From Apostichopus japonicus (lineage: Eukaryota > Echinodermata > Holothuroidea > Aspidochirotida > Stichopodidae), in the NCBI RefSeq assembly GCF_037975245.1, contig NC_092568.1, positions 6,794,501 through 6,858,500 of the forward strand: a DNA stretch of 64,000 nt. The letters are read 5' to 3'. A model generated the notes under the pieces. The model saw only the letters and a list, made by a program, of their open reading frames with translations. It was not told the origin of the DNA and did no database searches. This document shows, piece after piece, positions 48,401 to 55,529 of the stretch; position 1 is the stretch's first letter, and every line of letters starts with the position of its first letter. The position numbers and the translations under genes are program-made.

Positions 48401-51386
48401 AAAGATGCTGGTATGTATAATTAATCTTTCTAACCTTGAGTCATAAAGATGTTTGTATGTATACTCATTCTTTCTGACCTAAAGTCATTTTTAACAGATG
48501 TATACTTATTCTTTCTGATATCAAATCATTATTAAAGGTGCTGGTATGTATACTTATTCATTCTGACCTCAAGTCATTGTTAAAAGATGCCTATACATAT
48601 ACTGTACTAATTGTAAACTGCCGGTATACTAATTCTTCCAGACACAGGTTGTCAGTCAAGTTTGTTTGCCTGTGTATTCATTCTTTTTGAGTAGATGTTT
48701 GCTTTTATATACTCATTTTTATTGCCACTAGTCTTTTTGACAGAATATTGTACTTTTGATGGCATATTTATTGTGATAGAATGTTTGTATGTATACTCAT
48801 TTGGACTGCATTTTGGTTTCACCCTTCACCAGGTCCAAGGAATCGGACCAACCTTCAAGATGACCGTTAATGTACAGAATACATCTTTGGCAGTGCCGAT
48901 TATGAATACACTGATCAGTTTCCTCTATGATGAGAAGCTTTATTCCCTCCAGAAAACTATGATCCCAGTAAGTTAGTATTTAAGTTTATTGCTTGGAGGT
49001 CAGGAAATGTCTGAAATTCTGGTAATCTATGATTTCTAGTCCCTTTCTGGAAGCAAAGAAACCTATGCAGTCAGGTTGGCGCTTGTCTGTGACAATTGCT
49101 TGGGTCCTTGATAACTCAACAATGGAGTGATGGATATTTCTCATACTTTCTATGTAGTAGGGCTGTGCAGTTTGCACGTGTAAACGTTTAGACCTTCAAG
49201 TACAGAAATGATCAACACATCTGGAAAATTCAACTTGAGCGCTGGAATTTATTGCGGGAAATCCCAGCTTGGCAACTTTGACATGCAGGATTTGAAATTC
49301 CTGTGGCTTATGAGAACCCTGGGGTGGAGGGGGAGTATGACCATGTATTACAGTGGGAAATTATAATATAGCTTAAAATGAGGGACCAAAATTTTAAAAT
49401 TGCGGTAACTCCACATCATTAAATGAGATTATATCCAAACTTGGAGTGCGGTCGTTGGTTAATAGCTGGTACATGTAGCAGCAGGGTGTATCTTATAGTA
49501 AGTACTACAGGTGTCATATCTATATAGCATGTGTTAGAGGTGTAATATCTTATAGCATGTACTACAGATGTCATATCTTATAGTAAGTACTACAGGTGTA
49601 ATATCTTATAGCATGTACTACAGTTGTATCTTATAGCATGTATTACAGGTGTAATATCTTATAGTAAGTACTACAGGTGTAATATCTTATAGTAAGTACT
49701 ACAGGTATCATATCTTAAAGTAAGTAATACAGGTGTAATATCTTATAGCATGTACTACAGTTGTATCTTATAGCATGTATTACAGGTATCATATCTTATA
49801 GTAAGTACTACAGGTGTAATATCTTATAGTAAGTACTACAGGTATCATATCTTATAACATGTATTACAGGTGTCATATATCTTATAGCATGTACTACAGG
49901 TGTAATATCTTATAGCATGTACTACAGTTGTATCTTATAGCATGTATTACAGGTGTAATATCTTATAGTAAGTATTACAGGTATCATATCTTATAGTAAG
50001 TACTACAGGTGTCATATCTTATAGTAAGTACTACAGGTATCATATCTTATAACATGTACAACAGGTATCATGTCTTATAGCATGTACTACAGGTGTATCT
50101 TATAGCATGTATTACAGGTGTCATATCTTATAGTAAGTACTACAGGTGTATCTTATAGTAAGTATAATACAGGTGTGTTATCTTATACATGTACTACAGG
50201 TGTGTTATCTTATACATGTACTACAGGTGTGTTATCTTATACATGTACTACAGGTGTGTTATCTTATAGTAAGTTCTATGGGTGTCAAAGTCTGAAATCC
50301 TTGTAAAAATTATTACTCCAATATTAAAGCTACAATTTATCTGTTCTCTGAGTTCTCTGGTGCTATTCCTTATGGTGAACATAGTTTGGTCAACTTCAGT
50401 ACACCTACGTTCTGTGAATGAAGACAGTAGGTCTCCGATCTAATGTGGCTCTCTGCTTTCTTTGACAAGTTTAACTCACTTGTTTTATATTAGTCAGATA
50501 GTTACATGGAATTTTGAGCAACTTTTACAGCAAGACATCCACAAAACCAAATCGCTTTCTGCTTACTCTTATTTCCCTCCTAGGTGCCTCTCCTTGTGCC
50601 AGGTCTCAACTACAAATTTGAAACCTTGGTTGAAAGCATCAGTGATAAGGGCCTTTCTGATGTAATCAAGGTATGCTATCAATTTATTCACTGTTAATTG
50701 CTTGTAATCAAGGTATGCTCTCAATTTATTCACTGTTAATTTTCTTGTAATCAAGTTATGCTATCAATTTATTCACTGTTAATTTTCTTGTTATCAAGTT
50801 ATGCTATCAATTTATTCACTGTTAATTACTTGTAGTCAAGGTATGCTCTCAATTTATTCATTGTTAATTTCTTTGTAATCAAGGTATGCTATCAATTTAT
50901 TCACTGTTAATTACTTGTAATCAAGGTATGCTTACAATTTATTCACTGTTAATTAGTTGTAAATTTACAAACATTTCACATTAGATTCACTGTTTGTAGT
51001 CCGTTTGGAATATGTATATGTTTCAAAATGTTCTGTATATAAAAAGTTGATATTTCTTGAAACTAGTCTTGAAACTTGTCAAGATGGAAAAAGTTTAACG
51101 GTTCAAATCCCTTTTTGGCTCAAATTTGCAGTGTTGAACTCATACATGAAATTGATTATGTCACTCAGAGCTAAATAAAAACACCTATTCAAGACATTAC
51201 CTTGCATTTCTTCCAACCCTGCTGTAAACTCTAGTTCAGTTTAGAATACAATGTAAGTTAAGTCTTTTAATGTCCTATCCATATTTCCTTGAACAACAGG
51301 TGTTTGTGGTTAAGGAGTCATCAACAGCTCCAGTCATTACTGCTGTCATCAACATGCCTGTTAGTGAAACTGTGGTGGTTGCATAG
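18634..51386 (+). CDS. BBS1: BBS1, BBSome subunit 1 (Bardet-Biedl syndrome 1 protein), complete, 15 exons, 602 aa
   Basis: Fifteen exons join without a frame break: 18634-18701, 21538-21614, 23002-23184, 24096-24220, 30520-30608, 32632-32707, 36291-36422, 37743-37849, 40452-40572, 41105-41263, 41867-42095, 43783-43916, 48833-48967, 50584-50670 and 51300-51386 (1,809 nt). Length is close to human BBS1 (593 aa). BBS1 is part of the octameric BBSome coat that carries membrane proteins in cilia; its N-terminal beta-propeller binds GTP-loaded ARL6/BBS3 (family knowledge). Landmarks: KWLSAHFDP (about 30), [11 protein letters not shown] (about 120), EQDLWNQ (about 145), [11 protein letters not shown] (about 240-250), CRNGNIY (about 280), [10 protein letters not shown] (about 396-405), LNVPKKTK (about 430), then a helical linker and the C-terminal GAE-like domain (about 500-602) with GPTFKMTV and [10 protein letters not shown]. 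All introns are GT-AG. Introns are full of minisatellites and old transposons. Confidence 0.96.
18859..18871 (+). promoter_or_regulatory. RFX X-box-like motif in BBS1 intron 1
   Basis: gttgcatagtaac is an imperfect inverted repeat that fits the RFX consensus GTNRCC-N-RGYAAC with one mismatch. RFX factors drive ciliary genes, including BBS genes, through X-boxes near the promoter (established). Here the site is 223 bp inside the gene from the ATG, 158 bp after the exon-1 donor. Confidence 0.45.
20703..20948. mobile_element. Possible short inverted-end element in BBS1 intron 1
   Basis: Left end ggggcgctag and right end ctctagtgcccc are imperfect inverted repeats about 245 bp apart. The interior is rich in tacgcg/cgtata-type strings. 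No duplication of flanking bases was identified, so this is tentative. Confidence 0.25.
21538..21614 (+). CDS. BBS1: BBS1 exon 2
   Basis: Acceptor ctttcag, donor gtaagt. Encodes [19 protein letters not shown] and on to FSSCM. KWL.AH.DP and TFS.C are the conserved N-terminal block of BBS1. Confidence 0.95.
21615..23001 (+). other. BBS1 intron 2
   Basis: 1.4 kb, AT-rich; no element or gene recognised. Confidence 0.6.
23002..23184 (+). CDS. BBS1: BBS1 exon 3
   Basis: Encodes [18 protein letters not shown] through [15 protein letters not shown] and VIADLG form a propeller strand pair of FG-GAP-like character conserved in BBS1. Donor gtagta is weak but the phase (1) agrees with exon 4. Confidence 0.95.
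23185..24095 (+). other. BBS1 intron 3
   Basis: 0.9 kb with no recognised element. Confidence 0.6.
24096..24220 (+). CDS. BBS1: BBS1 exon 4
   Basis: Encodes [19 protein letters not shown] and then [28 protein letters not shown] is nearly invariant among BBS1 proteins and confirms the identity. Confidence 0.97.
24221..25439 (+). other. BBS1 intron 4, 5' part
   Basis: No element or gene recognised before the retroelement remnant that begins near 25440. Confidence 0.4.
25440..26790 (+). mobile_element. Retroelement-like coding remnant (possible ORF1 of the DIRS-like element)
   Basis: This block has a higher GC content and fewer stops than the surrounding intron, with a Lys/Gly-rich stretch ([12 protein letters not shown], about 25680) and [17 protein letters not shown] at about 26355. 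It keeps coding character across several frames, as expected for a frame-shifted dead gene. No motif proves what it was. Placing it with the tyrosine recombinase at 28690-29435 is an inference from same strand, same intron and expected order. Confidence 0.35.
26791..28689 (+). other. BBS1 intron 4, middle
   Basis: AT-rich sequence without a recognised gene. It separates two retroelement-like blocks and may include further inserted or decayed transposon sequence. Confidence 0.35.
28690..29435 (+). pseudogene. DIRS-type tyrosine recombinase remnant
   Basis: Segments in more than one frame resemble the tyrosine recombinase of DIRS/Ngaro retroelements: [17 protein letters not shown], then SKKEELSS (where the first catalytic Arg block would be, apparently degraded), [31 protein letters not shown], and [16 protein letters not shown] with [16 protein letters not shown]. 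The last supplies an H-x-x-R box (29327-29338) followed by the hydrophobic block and W expected before the nucleophilic Tyr region. Frameshifts and stops show it is non-functional. It sits in BBS1 intron 4. Confidence 0.65.
29540..30172. repeat. 126-bp tandem repeat, about 5 copies, BBS1 intron 4
   Basis: Units starting at gtaattgatccctgccttc (29668, 29794, 29920, 30046) are spaced exactly 126, 126 and 126 bp, with a partial or diverged copy on each side. Because 126 is a multiple of three, minus-strand frames stay open through the array (29554-29913 and 29615-30013) with a 42-residue period, but nothing supports translation. Confidence 0.95.
30520..30608 (+). CDS. BBS1: BBS1 exon 5
   Basis: Encodes [19 protein letters not shown] and ends at VRSLR split by the intron. 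It matches the ID..TLKEMLESIRE helix of vertebrate BBS1 after EQDLWNQ. Acceptor ttactccag, donor gtaagt. Confidence 0.93.
30609..32631 (+). other. BBS1 intron 5
   Basis: 2.0 kb. Apart from the TA-rich microsatellite at 31743-31892 no element was recognised. Confidence 0.6.
31743..31892. repeat. TA-rich compound microsatellite
   Basis: (TA)n interrupted by tgatgtat, tgta and ttta variants over about 150 bp. Confidence 0.95.
32632..32707 (+). CDS. BBS1: BBS1 exon 6
   Basis: Encodes [19 protein letters not shown] through LKKL. It corresponds to the LRFLQLE...F...HK segment of vertebrate BBS1. Acceptor ttttttgcag, donor gtaagt; phases fit on both sides. Confidence 0.92.
33080..34790 (+). repeat. 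Diverged interspersed repeat carrying AGGTCA half-sites
   Basis: A phrase close to aaaggtcatttgaggtcaac followed by agaggtcaaagtctgaaaac recurs at about 33290, 33420, 33570, 33700, 33850, 33975 and 34710, often after a phrase like catatttagtac..aggtg. The same family appears in intron 7 (36840-37150). Copies are strongly diverged. The element type is unknown. Confidence 0.7.
35100..35670. repeat. Pentanucleotide-type array (TACTG/CACTG) with cattatt punctuation
   Basis: The array is built from tactg and cactg 5-mers with recurring gcattatt interruptions. Frames of 200, 171 and 115 codons run through it in parallel only because stop codons cannot form easily in this repeat; their Cys/Tyr/Thr/Leu-only composition is not protein-like. 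Confidence 0.96.
36291..36422 (+). CDS. BBS1: BBS1 exon 7
   Basis: 44 codons: [20 protein letters not shown] to [11 protein letters not shown], including [19 protein letters not shown], which is highly conserved in BBS1. Phase 0 at both ends, donor gtaaga. Confidence 0.97.
36423..37742 (+). other. BBS1 intron 7
   Basis: 1.3 kb. It includes more copies of the AGGTCA-bearing repeat at about 36840-37150. Confidence 0.6.
37743..37849 (+). CDS. BBS1: BBS1 exon 8
   Basis: Encodes [20 protein letters not shown] to [11 protein letters not shown]. It matches the propeller strand MSLPSVPVFL...FDVE..L...CRNGNIY of vertebrates. Donor gtaagc, phase 2. Confidence 0.96.
37850..39339 (+). other. BBS1 intron 8, 5' part
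   Basis: No element recognised. Two loosely similar blocks occur near 38150-38215 and 38270-38320 (gattctg..aaaacca..ga). Confidence 0.4.
39340..40435. repeat. 59-60-bp minisatellite with embedded (TA)n and (CATA)n, BBS1 intron 8
   Basis: Unit: aatatgggtggacattcctt, then caattgttgaatatgagtac, then ttccaatagaaaccatctt. About 16 copies are seen. A (TA)n tract (39441-39489) and a pure (CATA)n tract (40111-40200) interrupt units at their aatat junction. The array ends about 20 bp before exon 9. Confidence 0.95.
40452..40572 (+). CDS. BBS1: BBS1 exon 9
   Basis: Encodes [20 protein letters not shown] to [19 protein letters not shown] and GCMDQTL match the BBS1 propeller. Starting at 40452 gives the correct phase with exon 8; donor gtaact. 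Confidence 0.95.
40573..41104 (+). other. BBS1 intron 9
   Basis: 0.5 kb, no recognised feature. Confidence 0.6.
41105..41263 (+). CDS. BBS1: BBS1 exon 10
   Basis: 53 codons from [18 protein letters not shown] to DTIKTD, with [14 protein letters not shown] equivalent to AGLANGEVRIYRDK of vertebrates. Phase 0, donor gtaagt. Confidence 0.97.
41264..41866 (+). other. BBS1 intron 10
   Basis: 0.6 kb, no recognised feature. Confidence 0.6.
41867..42095 (+). CDS. BBS1: BBS1 exon 11
   Basis: The longest exon, encoding [20 protein letters not shown], then [25 protein letters not shown] and MRERE. It is the best conserved part of the protein. The Met in LIMTT (codon 41924-41926, residue 399) lines up with human Met390, the site of the common BBS1 disease substitution; this alignment was made by eye from the +9 residue offset. 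Phase 1 donor gtaagt. Confidence 0.97.
42096..43782 (+). other. BBS1 intron 11
   Basis: 1.7 kb, including the 52-bp array at 42541-42912; otherwise no recognised feature. Confidence 0.6.
42541..42912. repeat. 52-bp tandem repeat, about 7 copies, BBS1 intron 11
   Basis: Unit: gtgctctcagatggtactgt, then tagttgatagagtcagtcag, then tgatgtcagttg. The gtgctctc starts at 42601, 42653, 42705 and 42757 are exactly 52 bp apart. The copies are nearly identical, which suggests recent expansion. Confidence 0.96.
43783..43916 (+). CDS. BBS1: BBS1 exon 12
   Basis: Encodes [20 protein letters not shown] to SEPLKLAAQ: the AMHR.FQ.DLY.LRL helical linker before the C-terminal domain in BBS1. Donor gtgagt, phase 0. 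Confidence 0.96.
43917..48832 (+). other. BBS1 intron 12
   Basis: 4.9 kb. Two regions with similar strings (tttatcgaaattcaac at 44385-44420; tttatcgattttcaac at 46985-47010) may be ends of one decayed element. A 17-bp direct duplication, gccgtcaggccagttgaaa, lies at about 45711-45746, a T-run and G-run at 46381-46421, and a ~49-bp array fills 47690-48600. Confidence 0.5.
47690..48600. repeat. ~49-bp minisatellite, about 17 copies, BBS1 intron 12
   Basis: Unit: aaaggatgttttcctgtata, then ctaattctttctaacctcaa, then gttattgtt. Central copies are nearly identical, while copies toward 48800 decay and keep only gtatactcatt-like pieces up to the exon-13 acceptor. Confidence 0.94.
48833..48967 (+). 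CDS. BBS1: BBS1 exon 13
   Basis: 45 codons: [20 protein letters not shown] to KTMIP, the start of the GAE-like beta-sandwich (VQGLGPTFKLTLHLQNTS in vertebrates). Acceptor cttcaccag, donor gtaagt. Confidence 0.97.
48968..50583 (+). other. BBS1 intron 13
   Basis: 1.6 kb; about half of it is the 28-bp array at 49475-50285. No other feature recognised. Confidence 0.6.
49475..50285. repeat. ~28-bp minisatellite, nearly 30 copies, BBS1 intron 13
   Basis: Unit: tatcttatagtaagtactac followed by aggtgtaa, with a variant atagcatgtactacagttg. Two sub-types alternate irregularly. The last copies switch to a ~31-bp form with gtgttatcttatacatgtac. Many units contain gtaagt and acag|gt, which resemble splice signals. 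Confidence 0.95.
50584..50670 (+). CDS. BBS1: BBS1 exon 14
   Basis: 29 codons: [18 protein letters not shown] to LSDVIK, equivalent to [19 protein letters not shown]...DIIK. Acceptor ccctcctag, donor gtatgc. The final nine bases and the donor are repeated in the following intron array. Confidence 0.97.
50662..50958 (+). repeat. 42-43-bp tandem array seeded on the exon-14 donor, 7 copies
   Basis: Unit: gtaatcaaggtatgctatca, then atttattcactgttaatt, then a 4-5-base link. The first unit begins inside exon 14 (the last nine coding bases, gtaatcaag) and continues across the 5' splice site. Several downstream units keep aag|gtatgc intact (about 50704, 50876, 50918), others have aagttatgc. Each downstream unit meets a stop soon after the donor if read through. 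Confidence 0.92.
51300..51386 (+). CDS. BBS1: BBS1 exon 15 (stop)
   Basis: 28 codons and [23 protein letters not shown] then VSETVVVA. It matches the end of vertebrate BBS1 (V.V..G.SAP...A.INMP). Acceptor gaacaacag. The last 14 codons are copied downstream. Confidence 0.95.
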   Translation: MFVVKESSTAPVITAVINMPVSETVVVA

Positions 51387-51688
51387 TTTACCAGGAGACT
51401 GTAAGCTGCTGAAAGATTCCATTGACATTGAGATGTGTTTGTATGGGTGCCACTATGAATGAGGATATGTTTCTGCCACCATCAACACTATTACCACTGA
51501 TCGTTTGCTTCTTGATGTCATCAACATGCCTGTTAGTGAAACTGTGGTGGTTGCATAGTTTACCAGGAGACTGTAAGCTGCTGAAAGATTCCATTGACAT
51601 TGAGATGTGTTTGTATGGGTGCCACTATGAATGAGGATATGTTTCTGCCACCATCAACACTATTACCACTGATCGTTTGCTTCTTCAT
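51345..51688 (+). repeat. 172-bp tandem duplication across the BBS1 stop codon
   Basis: Copy 1 (51345-51516) contains the last 14 codons including the stop and 130 bp of 3' UTR. Copy 2 (51517-51688) is almost identical; I see one difference near the end (cttgatgt against cttcatgt). The second VINMP...stop block is therefore in the 3' UTR. Confidence 0.96.
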
Positions 51689-51786
51689 GTTAGCGATATT
51701 TGGTAGTGGCATGAAAAGTATGAAATGTAACACAATGAAAGTATGACGCTAGATAAGTGTGAGTGGCACTAATGGAATAAGTGCCA

Positions 51787-51792
51787 AATAAA
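51787..51792 (+). terminator. Candidate BBS1 poly(A) signal
   Basis: AATAAA about 400 bp after the stop codon and 99 bp after the duplicated block. No stronger candidate was seen close to the stop. Confidence 0.4.
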
Positions 51793-51799
51793 CCATGAC

Positions 51800-52501
51800 T
51801 AAACAGGAAGCGGATGAAGGAGCAAAGAATAGGAAGCATGGATTACATGTACAGTGCATTCAACATATTTTAATGGCACACCACACTTTACTTTTACCAG
51901 CAGCCTTGCTACTGTTGAGAGTCACACCACACTTTTCAATAGCCTTTCTTCAGCAACCTTGCTACTGTTGAGAGTTACACATGCATTCATTGTTTATTAT
52001 AAACATTGACTTGTGAACTGAGTAGTCAATGAATGAAAATTGGGAGTTAGATAAAACAAGAAATCAAGGCTTGATGCGAAAGGAGCTCCACTCATGTGCA
52101 CTGTTCACCCTATTTAGTGTACACACTTAGAAGTCTAGGAAGGCATTTTGAAGGTCTTAAATTGATAATCATTTATATAAGATTTCTTTTTTTAGCAATT
52201 AGCAATGTTTACAATTTAAAAAATTGTTTGGCAGCGAATATTGTGTTTTTGGCATTCAGGTTACTTTGGTTCTTGCTGTGGCTTTGTACACAAATTATTG
52301 TCATTTGAAATGTTTAAGCTCACATTTGTTTGTGCTTTTGTTAGGGTGGAATATAGATGTTTATGTAGTATATCATTCTAAATTTGATTAAGCATTTTCT
52401 TTCATATGTAGGATAGAGCATGTGCTCATTTTGCAGCCAGCCAAATTTGTTATTTATTTCTGCAGAACAGGGTTTGAAATCATTTGAATTGTCTGATAAT
52501 C
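51800..52501. other. BBS1 3' flank
   Basis: A short direct repeat, cagcaaccttgctactgttg in one copy and cagccttgctactgttg in the other, both followed by agagt.acac, lies near 51900-51975. No gene recognised. Confidence 0.4.
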
Positions 52502-52509
52502 CCCTTGAG

Positions 52510-52879
52510 CAAGGGCGTAGGAACCGGGGGGGCTGGGAGGGTGCCAGCCCCCCCAGTGAAAAATGTGGAGGGGCGGAAGTATCATTCCGCCCCCCCCCCC
52601 GCTTCGCAAGTCAGAAAACCCCTTTTTCATTTCCAAATGAGAAAAAAAATCTCATTTGGAGCACCAAATTGCATCTAAGGCCTGGTGAAAATAAAAAATT
52701 AAGTTTACAAAATGGAGTGGGTGTTGAAGTGTGCTATATTGCACCAAATTGCATCTGAGGCTACCTGGAAATGCAAAAAATTCCAAAGGGGGAGGGGGAC
52801 ACCCCTCTCCTTAGACCCCTCCCCCAGGCCAGCCATCAGTCTTCAGCCCCCCACTCAAAAGTACCTTCCTACGCCACTG
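52510..52879. mobile_element. hAT-type MITE with 8-bp target-site duplication
   Basis: The left end caagggcgtaggaacc and the inverted right end cagtggcgtaggaagg match at most of 16 positions. The 8-bp string cccttgag flanks both sides (52502-52509 and 52880-52887). An 8-bp duplication and CA-starting inverted ends are characteristic of the hAT superfamily (established). The 370-bp interior is G/C-run rich with no transposase gene. Confidence 0.75.
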
Positions 52880-52889
52880 CCCTTGAGCA

Positions 52890-53437
52890 TGTAACACCAG
52901 CATAGTTAAGCTAATGCTTTGCAAAAGTATGATAGCCACTTAATTTAAGCAAATCAAGGGCTCGTTACTTTTATTTTAACTACTAACCACTGGTACCTGT
53001 GTGGTAAAAGAGCGTAGGGGGGTTATTTCTCAATAAGTGTTATTATGTTATCTAAACAAAACAGCCATAACAATTACATAAGTTAAACCATGCTTGCAAA
53101 TTCATTTAATGGAATTTTTAATGTGGGACAGAAGGAGCATCACAACAGCAGAAGTGCATCACATATTGTTATGATATATTTTATGTATTGGACCTGGAGT
53201 CATCCCACCTTTCAGTGATGCTAGTTGGGTACCATGGTCTAAATATCATATATGTTTTTGTTTTAACGATTTATAATATAAAGGTTTATGTGAATTGTGG
53301 AAGTGTATAAAGTAAAGTGAAATGAAAACTGTCAAATTTTCCTATATTTTTCTCATTGATTCTCTACTGTTTTCATTCTATGTATATTGAAGTGCAATAC
53401 TTCGGGTACAACACTGGGATATACCTCTTTATTAAGA
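52890..53437. other. Intergenic stretch
   Basis: No feature recognised. Confidence 0.4.
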
Positions 53438-53534
53438 GAAATTACTAGCGATATCTTAAAAACATGCAAAAAAAATATGCTCAAGGGGGGGGGTCGCCTC
53501 CTTTGCCCCCCCCCCACTGGCTACGCGCCTGCTT
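53438..53534. mobile_element. Dispersed repeat, copy 2 (ends in ggctacgcgcctg)
   Basis: Matches 13938-14043: gaaattactagcgatatc, an A-rich stretch with atatgct, a G-run/C-run hairpin-like centre, and ggctacgcgcctg. The left boundary and insertion duplication were not determined. Confidence 0.6.
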
Positions 53535-54332
53535 GGAGTTGAGTTGTCCAGAACTGTTAGGGGGTATAGCCCTTTAACGTATGACTGGGAGATATGTCGA
53601 AATAACTATGATGGATATGCCCATAACAAAGGACTATTGAAGTAAGGCGTTAACAAATGTCTATAGGAGATAAGCCTCTAACATGACAGTTCTACATATT
53701 TTGGTTACTCGGGAAGAATTCAATTTAAGCATTTAAACGAATTTTAGAAACATCTTTCTTTTTCCAGCGATCGCTTCGTCAATATTGGCACGAATTCAGT
53801 GTGAATTTAGCCGAGCGTGTTTCGTCTTACCCATATCGTTTATTTATAGAAACAACTACTTCGGCTAGTTGAACGTCATCTATTCCTCTGACCGATATTA
53901 GTACACATTGTGAAAGGAAAATCTGAAAAAGTACACGAGCATAAATGTCAATTAGAGCTCGCATTGACCGGATGAGCGTACATATACTAACAGTGTAGTT
54001 CCATTAGCAACTTGAGGTTCAAATATTTACAAATCATCAATTTGAAGTTTAACTATTTCTTTCTTTGATATCTTATGTTTTAGTGATAAAAGTTTGTGTC
54101 AGGGATCGATGGTTTTACAGATATACGATTAACCTGAAATTTGCGAAAGAAAGGAGTTAATGGGTAAAATATGCAAGGCTATCCATCGGCTGTTGCTACA
54201 TTGATGACGTATGTATGCACTAATCACGAGAATAGTACGTGATCGTTTGTTCTGCTAAGTAAAGGCAAACTATGGGAAACAACTGCACACTGCTAGCGAT
54301 CTGCGACATGACTCTGCTCTACATAGCAGGCA

Positions 54333-54333
<1 letters not shown>
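53535..54333. other. Intergenic stretch
   Basis: No gene or element recognised. Confidence 0.4.

Positions 54334-54393
<60 letters not shown>
54334..54393. repeat. (TA)n microsatellite
   Basis: About 60 bp of uninterrupted TA dinucleotides. Confidence 0.97.
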
Positions 54394-54396
<3 letters not shown>

Positions 54397-55529
54397 TGGT
54401 TTCTGTGACGTCATCTAGTGGCAAAGCCTGTTTCCTCATATCTGCTCGTCAAGATAACGTTTTACACGCCGTTTCAACATTGACATCTCCATTCTGCTTA
54501 AGGAAACTAATTTCACTTAAACTGTTTTAGTAAGCTTAATTGTATCTTATTTATGTAAAATACATTTGATCTTTCCTTTTATTATTTTGTTTTATTCATT
54601 TGACAATGGATAACTTACTTTGGTAGATTGAGGAGTTCCCTAGAGTTTTACGTTTTTGCTAACTACTACAGGGCAACAGTTTGTGGTCAGGTGGCCCTTT
54701 GTCTTTTTTAAACAGAGTAATTGTTGTGTATGGTCTTTGTATTCTAGGAACACATGTGCTGGCTTCAAGCCTCTATCACTTTTGAGAACTGTGGGAGAAA
54801 TAGACAGTTTTATAGCTGTTTTGTTTTGGTAGGAATATTCTTGGTGATGGATGTGTATCTTCAAATTTATTCGAGGACACTGATGAGACCCATTTATAAG
54901 TTTATGATTCGAGGTTAAGTAATGTGTCTGGTAATTATTTAGCTGATAGATCAATTGACCCAGATACCAGGGAGTGAAGAGCAAGCTGGTCTAGAGCCGT
55001 CCAGAGAGCCAACCTACCCAAGAGACGTCCCCTAACAGAGTGAACCTGCCCGGAAGTAACCCAAGGAAGCAATTATATTTCGCGACTTTCTATTTGGTTG
55101 ACCCGCGCCGTGATTGTGTTCTTATTTCGTTAGGACTTTTAAGCATTTTATTTTCCAATTTGTTCAGTGGATTTCTTGTTAGACTTAGCAGCTCTGGTAA
55201 GATCTGTAAGTTAATTACCCATTTAAATCATTAACATTTTCTTTTAATTTAAGTGACCCCATTGTTTTTAATACAAGATTCATATCCATAGTAAACCTAC
55301 TATTTTCCTTAATATGTTTATTTTTGTGTGAGCGTTGCGCCTTTTCAAGTTGTCCCCACGATCTCAGAGTTCACCGGCCCTACTCTCATGGGAATGTGCT
55401 ACTTGTAATTTTTCCAAACCTAAAAATATATATTTTCGCCTGGTCACTGCGTATTTGACCAGCTACATTTGCGTTAAAGGTGAGTCTCGAGGCAGACTTC
55501 AGGGGACGGACAGTGTTTAAAAATGAATT
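54394..55529. other. Intergenic stretch, no gene recognised
   Basis: Frames at 54640-54984 (-) and 55040-55234 (+) show no recognisable family or splice context. Decayed transposon sequence is possible. Confidence 0.35.
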
